Origin: Oscillospiraceae bacterium
GTDB lineage: Bacteria > Bacillota > Clostridia > Oscillospirales > Oscillospiraceae
Direction of reading: 5' to 3'
Assembly: GCA_016287555.1 (NCBI GenBank)
Contig: JAEFAK010000023.1
Coordinates: forward strand, 1-14,191
Length of the DNA stretch: 14,191 bases
Part shown: piece after piece, positions 1 to 7,353 of the stretch
How the letters are laid out: the number at the start of each line of letters is the position of its first letter
Numbering within the stretch: position 1 is the stretch's first letter
The notes under the pieces: model-generated
The model's database searches: none
Seen by the model: only the letters and a program-made list of their open reading frames with translations
Told to the model about the DNA's origin: nothing
Translations under genes and position numbers: made by a program

Positions 1-1280
1 TTGTCGTCGGCAGCGACGAAAATAAGCTCACGCTCGGACAGCGGGATCTTTTTTTCTATGAGGAGCTTTTTAAGGGTCTTTCTGCATCCTCTCGGAGAGG
101 ATTTAAGAGTGTCTCCTGTTTTTCGCGGTCTGACAAGGATTTTACCACAGACAGATCGCTTTTTGAAGAAGAAAATATTGAACGCGCCGTTAATTTTTGC
201 TGTTTCGCAGTCGGAAGAAAGGAAAAAGGCTTTGCCGAGTTCCTTGATCTCGATCCATTTATCCGCAGCGAGTTCAGTCGCCGGAAATGTCAAAACGACG
301 TCTTTTTCTTTGGAAATATAGAGTTCGGAATACTTTCGAAAGGCCCTGAGCCCTCCGGGAAGCGATACCGAAGCTGACGGATCGGACGAGGCGGCGAGAT
401 TGAGAATGCTCTGAACGTGAACTTCGGAAAAAGCTATCCCGAAATGCTTTCCCGCACGCATCACAAGTCTCGACGCGATCGGCTGAGGCTCGGAAGCGAG
501 CGAGTCAGCCGGAATAACTATCTCATTGTCCGTACAAGAAAAGATCGCTGTTTTTCCCTCGGCGAGTTCGTCAAGATACTCGTCGTCTGACCGGACAAGA
601 AACGAGGCTCTCGAAGAATTTGACACTATAAAAGGAAATATCTCCTTAAGCGCGGGAACTGCTTTGTGCCGGACGGCGTTTCTCACCGCGTCGTCAAGCA
701 GGTTGGTCGAATCTTCGACATGAGGGATACCGTGCCTTGACAGATAATCCAGTATCTCTTCCCTGCTTACTGCAAGGAGCGGACGGATAATCGTCCCGCG
801 TACAGGAGGGATGCCTGCCAGGCCCTTGGTTCCGGATCCGCGGGCAAGATTAATCAGGATCGTCTCAAGCTGATCGTCTGCGTTATGGGCCGTCGCTATA
901 CGGTCAGCGCGAAGTTTAAGCGCGGTCTTATTCAGAAAATCGTAGCGTGCGTCCCTCGCGGCTTCTTCGACGGATCTCCCCGTCTCTTCGGCGATGTCTC
1001 CGACGTCGGCAGAACCGACTTCAAGCTCTATGCCGTGTGCATCGCACCATTCTCTGACGAACAGCTCGTCTCGGTCGCTCTCGACGCCGCGAAGCATATG
1101 GTTGAAGTGAGCCGCCGCGACGGAGATAACGCTTTTTGCCGACAGATCCGCTAAAAAGCTGAGAAGGCACATCGAATCCGCCCCGCCGGAAACCGCGCAG
1201 AGCACTTTATTCGCGCCATCGAGCATATGATACTTCTCTATAAGCTCACAGGCAGCCTTAAGCTCGATCTTCTGAGTCAA
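1..1280 (-). CDS. tilS: tRNA(Ile)-lysidine synthetase TilS, C-terminus cut by window edge
   Basis: TilS uses ATP and lysine to convert C34 of the CAU-anticodon isoleucine tRNA to lysidine, so the tRNA reads AUA and is charged with Ile; it is a cytosolic, usually essential enzyme. Reading leftward, the frame is open from 1280 to the window edge (426 codons; family members are usually somewhat longer, so a short C-terminal piece is missing). The N-type ATP pyrophosphatase P-loop SGGADS is at residues 31-36. The stretch HFNHMLRGVESDRDE follows at about 58-72, and AHNADDQLET at about 131-140 continues into RGSGTKGLAG, all typical of TilS. The rest matches the C-terminal tRNA-binding part. The start is a TTG that overlaps the dnaB stop as TTGA, with a GAGGAAG ribosome site a few bases upstream. 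The first in-frame ATG, at codon 19, would leave an unusually short lead into the P-loop. This is the last visible gene of the gdpP-rplI-dnaB-tilS run and is probably coupled to dnaB translation. Confidence 0.95.
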   Translation of the reverse strand, partial: MTQKIELKAACELIEKYHMLDGANKVLCAVSGGADSMCLLSFLADLSAKSVISVAAAHFNHMLRGVESDRDELFVREWCDAHGIELEVGSADVGDIAEETGRSVEEAARDARYDFLNKTALKLRADRIATAHNADDQLETILINLARGSGTKGLAGIPPVRGTIIRPLLAVSREEILDYLSRHGIPHVEDSTNLLDDAVRNAVRHKAVPALKEIFPFIVSNSSRASFLVRSDDEYLDELAEGKTAIFSCTDNEIVIPADSLASEPQPIASRLVMRAGKHFGIAFSEVHVQSILNLAASSDPSASVSLPGGLRAFRKYSELYISKEKDVVLTFPATELAADKWIEIKELGKAFFLSSDCETAKINGAFNIFFFKKRSVCGKILVRPRKTGDTLKSSPRGCRKTLKKLLIEKKIPLSERELIFVAADD

Positions 1281-2620
1281 TATGATTCTTCCTCATGGGT
1301 GGTATCAAGCGCCTGGAAACGCGTGAATTCGGGCTCCCAGAGAAGCTTGATGGTGCCCGTGTTGCCGTGTCTGTTCTTCATGACGATGCACTCCGCCACG
1401 TTGTGGGATTCGGCTTCTCTGTTGAAGTAATCCTCCCTGTAAAGACCGAGAACGATATCCGCGTCCTGCTCAAGAGAGCCGGACTCGCGAAGATCGGAAA
1501 GGATCGGGCGTTTTTCCGTTCTCTGCGCGCTTGCTCTTGAAAGCTGGCAGCAGCAGATGACCGGGACATTCAGTTCCTTCGCCATTATTTTAAGCATACG
1601 GGACATCTCGCTTACTGTCTGCTGTCTGCTCTCGGCATTGGAGCCTGAGGCAGTACTCATCAGCTGCAGATAATCTATGATGACGAGGCCGAGGTTCTGG
1701 ACCCTTCTGCATTCGGCATTGATATCCGAAACAGTCAGCATCGAGTTGTCGTCGATGAGCAGCCCTGAATTGCTGAGCATTCCCGCGGCGTAGGCGATGC
1801 GCTTCCATTCGTCGTCAGTCAGGCGGCCCGTCAAAAGCTTTTTGCTGTTGACAGAAGCAAGAGACGAGAGAAGCCTGGAAACAAGCTGCTCCTTCGACAT
1901 CTCAAGAGAGAAGATAGCGATAGACGTATCTGATTTTTGAGCGACATTGACGGCGATATTCAGAGCAAAGCTCGTTTTTCCCATGCCGGGACGGGATGCT
2001 AGCAGGATAAGGTCGGATTTATTGAGTCCCGTCAGGATATCGTCAAGCTCCGGAACGCCGGTTGGAAGGCCGGGGATGACCCCGCCGTTGGCGGCAAGCT
2101 CGCCGAGATGCTTCCATACTTCTCCCGCTATGACCTGGGCAGATTCCAGCCCGGCGGAGCCTCTTCCCTGCCGTATATTATAGATCTCGCGCTCGGCTAT
2201 CTCGAGGACCTCGCCGGAATCTCCGGTGCCGTCGCTGACGAGCGTCGAGATATGCGCCGCGGTCTCGCCGATGCTGCGGAGAATGGATTTCTCCTTGACT
2301 ATATCCGCGTACCGCATGACGTTGGCTGCCGTCGGCGTGATGCTCATCAGCTCCATGACATACTGACGCGACGTATCCTCATGGTAAACGCCGTGCTGGC
2401 GCATGCCGTCGAGAACGGTCACGGGGTCTATCGTCTGCGAATAGTTGAACATCGTCGAGACGACCTCGAATATCTCCTTGTTCTGGGCGATATAGAAGTC
2501 GTCGGCATGCAGACGTGTCATGACGTCGGCAACGCAGCGGCTGTCGATGAGCATCGAGCCGAGGACCGCCTGCTCGGCCTCGGCGCTGTATGGGATCTGT
2601 CTGGAAAGCAGTTCGTCCAT
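1277..2620 (-). CDS. dnaB: Replicative DNA helicase DnaB (DnaC in Bacillus naming)
   Basis: This is the hexameric 5'-3' helicase that unwinds DNA at the replication fork and recruits primase. The 447-residue length is normal for the family. The N-terminal primase-binding domain begins with the characteristic IPYSAEAEQAVLGSML at residues 9-24. The RecA-like motor domain has Walker A ASRPGMGKT at 208-216, the FSLEMS segment with the catalytic glutamate near 240, Walker B LVIIDYLQL at 312-320, and the C-terminal KNRHGNTG loop near 415-422. No intein or insertion is present. It follows rplI by 11 bases. The nearest Shine-Dalgarno-like sequence (AAGGA) overlaps the end of rplI and lies about 14 bases upstream of the ATG, which is long, so translational coupling to rplI is likely. 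The stop overlaps the tilS start. The order gdpP-rplI-dnaB is conserved in many Firmicutes. Confidence 0.97.
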   Translation of the reverse strand: MDELLSRQIPYSAEAEQAVLGSMLIDSRCVADVMTRLHADDFYIAQNKEIFEVVSTMFNYSQTIDPVTVLDGMRQHGVYHEDTSRQYVMELMSITPTAANVMRYADIVKEKSILRSIGETAAHISTLVSDGTGDSGEVLEIAEREIYNIRQGRGSAGLESAQVIAGEVWKHLGELAANGGVIPGLPTGVPELDDILTGLNKSDLILLASRPGMGKTSFALNIAVNVAQKSDTSIAIFSLEMSKEQLVSRLLSSLASVNSKKLLTGRLTDDEWKRIAYAAGMLSNSGLLIDDNSMLTVSDINAECRRVQNLGLVIIDYLQLMSTASGSNAESRQQTVSEMSRMLKIMAKELNVPVICCCQLSRASAQRTEKRPILSDLRESGSLEQDADIVLGLYREDYFNREAESHNVAECIVMKNRHGNTGTIKLLWEPEFTRFQALDTTHEEESY

Positions 2621-2631
2621 AGTCTGAAAGG

Positions 2632-3078
2632 TTATCCTTCGATCACAAGAAGGTTTATCGTTCCGCTTATCTCATGACCGAGCTTGCATTTGACCTCATA
2701 GTTGCCGAAAGTCTTTATGGGCTCCGCCATGACTATCTTGTTCTTCTCTATCTCGATGCCGTGCTGCTCAGCGAGAGCTTCGGATATCTCCATGTTCGTT
2801 ACCGCTCCGTAGAGCTTGCCTGCCGCTCCGGCCTTTGCCTTGAGCGTCACTATGATGCCCGTGAGCTTCTCGGCAGTCTCTTTCGCCGCGGCCTTTTCCT
2901 TTTCGATCTGAGCTGCCTTGGCCTTCTCCTTGAGCTTAAGAGCGTTCATATTATCCGCCGTGGCTTTCATCGCGAGATTGCGGGGAAGCAGGTAGTTTCT
3001 CGCGTATCCGTCGGAGACTTCGAGCATTTCGCCCTTTTTCCCCTGCCCTCTGACGTCCTGGGTGAGTATTACTTTCAT
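2632..3078 (-). CDS. rplI: Large-subunit ribosomal protein bL9
   Basis: L9 binds 23S rRNA at the base of the L1 stalk and helps keep reading frame. At 148 residues the protein is full length. The N-terminal domain shows the family signature: MKVILTQDVRGQGKKGE, then VSDGYARNYLLPRNLA at about residues 22-37. A long charged helix rich in Ala, Lys and Glu spans about 45-75, and a compact C-terminal RNA-binding domain follows. The ATG lies 3 bases after the gdpP stop. Its ribosome site is a GGGGG run inside the last codons of gdpP (Gly-Gly-stop), so L9 translation is probably coupled to GdpP translation. Confidence 0.97.
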   Translation of the reverse strand: MKVILTQDVRGQGKKGEMLEVSDGYARNYLLPRNLAMKATADNMNALKLKEKAKAAQIEKEKAAAKETAEKLTGIIVTLKAKAGAAGKLYGAVTNMEISEALAEQHGIEIEKNKIVMAEPIKTFGNYEVKCKLGHEISGTINLLVIEG

Positions 3079-3081
3079 TTT

Positions 3082-5106
3082 TTAACCCCCGTTTGAATCG
3101 GATTTGGTGAGATGCTTGTCTATGGCGGCGATAAGATCTCTGAGCACGGACTCGATATTGCTGTTTTTTATCTGAGCTCCGGCCATATTCTTGTTGCCGC
3201 CGCCGCCGAGCTCTTCAAGGATGAGCTGGACGTTCGCGTCGTCTATGCTGCGGGCTGAGATATTGACGCTGTCTTCGCCGAGATAAATGACAAAAGAGAC
3301 CGTTATCCCGTTTATCGTAAGCAGATCGTCAGAAGCCTGCGCGGCTATCGTCCTGTCCTCATGAGAATTGAGGACGGAGATGGCGACGCAGTCTTTATAT
3401 ATCTTGGCGGACTGGATGATGCGGTATTTCGCTATCGTGCCTGCAAGATCGTTCTGGAAGAGACGCTTGACCTCTGTCGTATCAGAGCCTGAGCGGCGAA
3501 GGAAAGCGGCAGCTTCAAAGGTACGGCTTCCCGTGCTTATCGAGAAGTTCTTGGTGTCGAGCACAATGCCGGCCATAAGAGCCTCGGCCTCCAGCTTGAG
3601 TATGTCGGACGGTTCGACGAGATACTGAAGCAGCTCGCTGACGAGCTCGCAGGTACTGGAAGCGAAAGGTTCATGGAAATTGAGCGTAGATGTGGTGACA
3701 TAGTCCGCGGCGCGCCTGTGATGATCCACCAGAGCGACGCGGTTGCATGATTCGAGAAGATCCCGCGATTCGACCTGCTCGGGTCTGTTGGTATCCACGA
3801 TGATCAGGACCGTCTTGCTGTCTGCTCTGAGTATGGCCTCCTCCGCGGAGATGAAGAATCCCTCGTATTCGGGAAGCTTCTGAAGCTTCTTGACCATCAC
3901 GTCCGCCACACAGGTCTTCTCGTTGTAAACGCAGCTTATGGGCGTACCGCGCTTCCTGGCGATGCAGTTGAGGCCGGCGGCCGCGCCGATGCAGTCGAGG
4001 TCGGCGTAAGAGTGCCCCATGATGATTATCTGCGATGCGTCCATGATAAGCTCGCCCATGGCGTTTGCCATGACGCGGGACTTTACCTTCGTTCTTCTCT
4101 CGACAGCCATGGAGCGGCCGCCGTAAAACTCAAAGTTGAGGCTGTTTTTGATTACGGCCTGGTCTCCTCCGCGGGAAAGAGCCATCTCGATGCTGAGCGT
4201 TGCATACTGGAAGCATTCCTCAAAGGTCTTTGCGTCTTTTCCTATGCCTATGCTTATTGTGGCAGGCACGCCGGAAGGCGCCGTTATCTCACGGACGCTG
4301 TCGAGAATGGAGAACTTGTCCTCAATGAATTTTGGAAGGTATCTCTCTTCGAAAATAAATATATACCTGTCTCTGTCGTACTTGGACAGATATCCTCCCA
4401 CTCCGGAAGTCCATTCGTCGATCTTATTGTCGAGATTGGCAAGAAGCGAGGATTTGACGGTATCGGTCGCATTGCGGAAAAGCTCGTCATAGTTGTCGAG
4501 CATTATGATGCCCATGACGGGACGGGTCGCAAAATAGGTATTTTTGATCGTCTCGAGGTCGGTGATGTCGATCCAGTACATCACGCCGATATAGTTTCTC
4601 ACGCCTTCCTCGCCGGCGCGGACGAGATTGCCGTATACCCTGTAGTTGCTTCCCTTGAGCGTCACGGTCTCGGGACACATATCATGTCCGTCCGTGAGCC
4701 ATTTCGTCGAGAAATTCGGCACCATCTCGGAAATCCCTATTTCAAAGAAATGCTGCCTGTCCCCTGTTATTTTGAGGAACTGATCGTTTGTCCAGATTAT
4801 CTTGCCGTCGCGTGCGTTGAATATGACCGTGGGGAGAGGCATATTCATAAGAGTATCAGCGGAAGCCGCGTCTCTGTTGAACAGGACCGTTTCAACGTAG
4901 GAGAGCATTTCCCGCTGGCCCTTGCGGAGCCTCCAGCGGGAGTAAAGCAGCAGAAGGATTATGAATACGAGCTCGCCGCCGATGAGGATCCAAATATTGA
5001 AGCGGAAGACTCCCGCGGCTATCGTAGCCGCGACAAAAATGATCAGAACTATAAAATACATCCGCATGGAAGGACGGAAGATCCTCATGAATTTACCGCT
5101 GTTCAC
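3082..5106 (-). CDS. gdpP: Cyclic-di-AMP phosphodiesterase GdpP (YybT family)
   Basis: GdpP is a membrane enzyme that hydrolyses c-di-AMP to pApA, lowering the second messenger that controls potassium and osmolyte uptake and wall stress. The 674 residues show the full family layout. Two membrane helices lie at about 16-35 and 37-55. A PAS-like sensor spans about 83-185, and a degenerate GGDEF domain about 195-325 (no GGDEF signature; SKYDRDRYIFIFEE near 241). The DHH domain has metal ligands in GHSYADLD (H365, D369, D371), VDTN (D438) and VDHH (D461, H462, H463), plus LDTKNF (D517). The DHHA1 end reads GGGGNKNMAGAQ at 634-645, where the family normally has GGGGH, so the histidine is replaced by Asn638. 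The start is a GTG with AAGGGGAG eight bases upstream; the nearest in-frame ATG is codon 7. It heads the gdpP-rplI-dnaB-tilS unit and has its own sigma-A promoter about 45 bases upstream. Confidence 0.95.
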   Translation of the reverse strand: MNSGKFMRIFRPSMRMYFIVLIIFVAATIAAGVFRFNIWILIGGELVFIILLLLYSRWRLRKGQREMLSYVETVLFNRDAASADTLMNMPLPTVIFNARDGKIIWTNDQFLKITGDRQHFFEIGISEMVPNFSTKWLTDGHDMCPETVTLKGSNYRVYGNLVRAGEEGVRNYIGVMYWIDITDLETIKNTYFATRPVMGIIMLDNYDELFRNATDTVKSSLLANLDNKIDEWTSGVGGYLSKYDRDRYIFIFEERYLPKFIEDKFSILDSVREITAPSGVPATISIGIGKDAKTFEECFQYATLSIEMALSRGGDQAVIKNSLNFEFYGGRSMAVERRTKVKSRVMANAMGELIMDASQIIIMGHSYADLDCIGAAAGLNCIARKRGTPISCVYNEKTCVADVMVKKLQKLPEYEGFFISAEEAILRADSKTVLIIVDTNRPEQVESRDLLESCNRVALVDHHRRAADYVTTSTLNFHEPFASSTCELVSELLQYLVEPSDILKLEAEALMAGIVLDTKNFSISTGSRTFEAAAFLRRSGSDTTEVKRLFQNDLAGTIAKYRIIQSAKIYKDCVAISVLNSHEDRTIAAQASDDLLTINGITVSFVIYLGEDSVNISARSIDDANVQLILEELGGGGNKNMAGAQIKNSNIESVLRDLIAAIDKHLTKSDSNGG

Positions 5107-5152
5107 GTGCCCATCTCCCCTTGACAGACTGATCTGCAGAATTAGATATTAT

Positions 5153-5181
5153 ATTATATCAAAAACAGTAGGCATAGACAA
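5153..5181 (-). promoter_or_regulatory. Sigma-A promoter of gdpP-rplI-dnaB-tilS
   Basis: On the minus strand a -35 box TTGTCT (5181-5176) is followed by exactly 17 bases and a perfect -10 TATAAT (5158-5153). A second overlapping TATAAT begins five bases further on. The predicted start is near 5146, giving a leader of about 40 bases before the GTG of gdpP. No riboswitch or long leader fits in that space. Confidence 0.75.
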
Positions 5182-5296
5182 CAGCATTTTAACAGTTTCA
5201 TCCTCTCAAAAAAGATATTTTTCAACACGGAGCGTGCCGCGCCGTCCCAGAGCGGATAATGAGACCGCTGCCGGCGGCAGGTGCGTTCAGAAAACC

Positions 5297-5346
5297 AAAC
5301 AGCCTCCCGCGTACCCGCGCAGATGCGAGGGCCGGAGAGGCTGTTT
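5297..5346 (-). terminator. Probable asnS intrinsic terminator
   Basis: About 50 bases after the asnS stop, a 10-bp perfect inverted repeat (plus-strand arms AAACAGCCTC 5297-5306 and GAGGCTGTTT 5337-5346) encloses a 30-base loop that can itself fold through CCCTCGC/GCGCGGG with one mismatch. Reading leftward the stem is followed by GGTTTTC, a moderate U-tract. On the plus strand the stem runs into TTTTT, so it could work in both directions. The remainder of the asnS-gdpP gap holds the gdpP promoter, a 13-bp GC-rich palindrome at 5268-5280, and nothing else I can name. Confidence 0.55.
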
Positions 5347-5396
5347 TTGTTCGGTACTGATTCCGCGGTTCAGGATGTCCCCGCCGCTCTCTTGTA

Positions 5397-6791
5397 TCAG
5401 AAGTCGGCGCTTCCCGTAGTTCTCGGGAACGGGATGACGTCGCGGATGTTCGCCACGCCCGTAAGGTACATGATCAGGCGCTCGAAGCCCAGGCCGAAGC
5501 CGGCATGACGGGTGCCGCCGAACTTGCGGAGTTCGAGATACCACCAGTAGGTCTCCCTGTCGAGTCCGAGCTCATCCATCCTCTTTTCAAGAAGGTCCAG
5601 ACGTTCCTCCCTCTGGCTCCCTCCGATTATCTCGCCTATGCCCGGAGCAAGCAGGTCGACCGCAGCGACAGTCTTGCCGTCGTCGTTCAGACGCATGTAG
5701 AACGCCTTGATCTCCTTGGGATAGTCCGTTACGAAAACAGGCCTCTGGAAATGCTTCTCCGAAAGATAGCGTTCATGCTCGGTCTGAAGGTCGCAGCCCC
5801 AGTAGACGGGATACTTGAACTCTTCGCCGCAGCTCCTGAGTATCTCTATGGCGTCGGTATAGGTCACACGGGCAAATGAGGAATCCCTTACGTGAGCAAG
5901 GCGTCCGATGAGTCCCTTGTCGACGAAACTGTTGAGGAACTCAAGCTCCATGCCGCACTTGTCCATGACCTCGGATATTACGTATTTCAGCATTCCCTCG
6001 GCAAGCTCCATGTCGTCCTCAAGATCGGCGAACGCGATCTCCGGTTCGACCATCCAGAATTCAGCCGCGTGACGCGCGGTGTTTGAGTTCTCCGCTCTGA
6101 AGGTCGGACCGAAGGTGTACACTCCGCCGAACGCAAGGGCATAGCTCTCCGCGTTCAGCTGTCCGGAGACGGTCAGGTTGGCGGATCTGCCGAAGAAATC
6201 CTGTGAATAATCCACCGCTCCGTCGTCAGTCCTGGGGACGTTCTCCATGTCGAGCGTGGTGACGCGGAACATCTCGCCCGCGCCTTCGCAGTCGCTGGCG
6301 GTAATGAGAGGGGTGTTGACATACACGAAGCCCTGCTCCTGGAAGAAGCAGTGTATCGCGTGAGCGGCAACGCTGCGGATGCGGAACACTGCGGAAAACA
6401 GGTTGGTCCTCGGTCTGAGATGCGCAATGGTCCTCAGATATTCGACGGTGTGTCTCTTCTTCTGGAGCGGATACGCGGGATCGGACGCTCCCTCGACTGT
6501 GATCTCGCTGGCGCGCAGCTCAAAGGGCTGCTTTGCTTCCGGAGTAAGTGTCAGCTCACCGGAAACGACAAAAGCCGTACCGACGTTCTGACGCGCCACG
6601 TCCTTGTAATTATTGAGCTTGCCTTCCTCAAATACGATCTGCAGGCTTTTGAAACAGCTTCCGTCATTGAGCTCGATAAAACCGAAGTTTTTCATGTCGC
6701 GTATCGTACGCGCCCAGCCGCAGACTGTTATCTGCTTTCCGGAAAAGCTCTCCGCATCGCGGAATATCTCGCGGATAATGGTTCTTTTCAT
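5397..6791 (-). CDS. asnS: Asparaginyl-tRNA synthetase
   Basis: This cytosolic class IIb aminoacyl-tRNA synthetase attaches asparagine to tRNA-Asn. The 464-residue protein has an N-terminal anticodon-binding OB fold (VCGWARTIRDM near residues 23-33). Class II motif 2 is FRAENSNTARHAAEFW (about 231-246) and motif 3 is GFGLGFERLIMYLTG (about 431-445). Together with GGSQREERLDLL and YWWYLELRKFGG just before motif 3, these identify AsnRS rather than AspRS or LysRS. The frame opens at an ATG at 6809, but the ATG at 6791 is preceded by AAAGGAG with eight-base spacing and gives the usual MKRTII start; the upstream ATG has no ribosome site. It is a single-gene unit with its own promoter and terminator. 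Its leader of about 45 bases is too short for a T-box, so tRNA-Asn-sensing antitermination is not expected. No truncation or missing catalytic residue is seen. Confidence 0.96.
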   Translation of the reverse strand: MKRTIIREIFRDAESFSGKQITVCGWARTIRDMKNFGFIELNDGSCFKSLQIVFEEGKLNNYKDVARQNVGTAFVVSGELTLTPEAKQPFELRASEITVEGASDPAYPLQKKRHTVEYLRTIAHLRPRTNLFSAVFRIRSVAAHAIHCFFQEQGFVYVNTPLITASDCEGAGEMFRVTTLDMENVPRTDDGAVDYSQDFFGRSANLTVSGQLNAESYALAFGGVYTFGPTFRAENSNTARHAAEFWMVEPEIAFADLEDDMELAEGMLKYVISEVMDKCGMELEFLNSFVDKGLIGRLAHVRDSSFARVTYTDAIEILRSCGEEFKYPVYWGCDLQTEHERYLSEKHFQRPVFVTDYPKEIKAFYMRLNDDGKTVAAVDLLAPGIGEIIGGSQREERLDLLEKRMDELGLDRETYWWYLELRKFGGTRHAGFGLGFERLIMYLTGVANIRDVIPFPRTTGSADF

Positions 6792-6843
6792 CGCTACGAC
6801 TCCTTTCATTTATAATTCTTGCGATAAATAAAAATCGTCAGTC

Positions 6844-6872
6844 AGTATAACACAATAGTTTCGGCGTGGCAA
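6844..6872 (-). promoter_or_regulatory. Sigma-A promoter of asnS
   Basis: Minus-strand TTGCCA (6872-6867), a 17-base spacer, then TATACT (6849-6844). The predicted start is near 6837, about 45 bases upstream of the chosen asnS ATG. The -35 box directly adjoins the U-tract of the terminator of the upstream operon, so the two elements share the junction. Confidence 0.72.
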
Positions 6873-6883
6873 GAACAAAAACA

Positions 6884-6905
6884 CGGCGCCGAAAACTCGG
6901 CGCCG
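6884..6905 (-). terminator. Strong intrinsic terminator of the ymfF-ymfH-lgt operon
   Basis: Reading leftward, arm CGGCGCCGA, loop GTTT and arm TCGGCGCCG form a 9-bp GC-rich perfect stem. It extends by a G-U and a C-G pair and is followed at once by TGTTTTTGTTCTT. It lies 19 bases after the stop of the small coiled-coil gene, where the end of this operon should be. Confidence 0.9.
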
Positions 6906-6924
6906 CGCTTTGATATGTATGCAG

Positions 6925-7329
6925 TTATTCCTCGCTCTGGCCTTCAATATCCGCGTCCGCGTCGGAGCCGGATCCAGAGGGCTCTTCTTCATCGTCGGCC
7001 TTGTCCTTGTCGCCCTTGAGAGCGGCCTTGCACTGCTCGATCTCGTCCTTGCACTGCGCTATGACGGCCAGAGAAGACGCCACGACCCTGCATTTATCCG
7101 CAACGGCTTCGTCGGGATCGTCCTTGAACTTCTCATAATAGAGTTTTCCGAGGTCGAGATAAGCTCTCCGCAGGGCGTCCCTCTCGGAAATGACGTCGGC
7201 GTTGAGCTTGGAGATGCGGGCGACGAGCTTTGTCTTCTCGGCTGCTGTTTTTGCGAGTTCTATGGACTTGGCTGCAATATGTTCCGCGGTCTCTCCGGTT
7301 TTCTGCTTGATCTCATCAAAGTTGGCCAT
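6925..7329 (-). CDS. Small coiled-coil protein with acidic tail, function unknown
   Basis: I do not recognise a named family with certainty. The 134 residues begin MANFDEIKQKTGETAEH and form a long predicted alpha-helical, heptad-like segment from about 5 to 105. Within it, SKLNADVISERDALRRAYLDLGKLYYEKF resembles the helical core of small clostridial proteins that carry a helical hairpin and often a C-terminal zinc ribbon. No zinc ribbon is present here: the three cysteines (80, 93 and 100) are not in CxxC pairs. The C-terminus from about 106 is acidic low complexity (Asp, Glu, Ser, Gly). There is no signal peptide or membrane segment, so it is probably cytosolic. AGGAGG lies ten bases before the ATG. 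It starts 24 bases after lgt and is the last gene before the terminator, so it belongs to the ymfF-ymfH-lgt operon. That it is a real gene is well supported; its role is open. Confidence 0.85.
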   Translation of the reverse strand: MANFDEIKQKTGETAEHIAAKSIELAKTAAEKTKLVARISKLNADVISERDALRRAYLDLGKLYYEKFKDDPDEAVADKCRVVASSLAVIAQCKDEIEQCKAALKGDKDKADDEEEPSGSGSDADADIEGQSEE

Positions 7330-7353
7330 GATAATCGATCCTCCTGTCCTATA

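Noticed and set aside
4012..5124. 370-codon plus-strand open frame opposite gdpP
   Set aside because: It overlaps conserved domains of gdpP end to end and has no start signals or recognisable domain.
5268..5280. GC-rich 13-bp palindrome in the asnS-gdpP gap as a terminator or operator
   Set aside because: No U-tract on either strand, no second copy, and it is 87 bp upstream of the gdpP -35 box; chance is likely in GC-rich sequence.
6792..6843. T-box riboswitch upstream of asnS
   Set aside because: The predicted leader is only about 45 bases, with no antiterminator motif and no terminator before the ATG.
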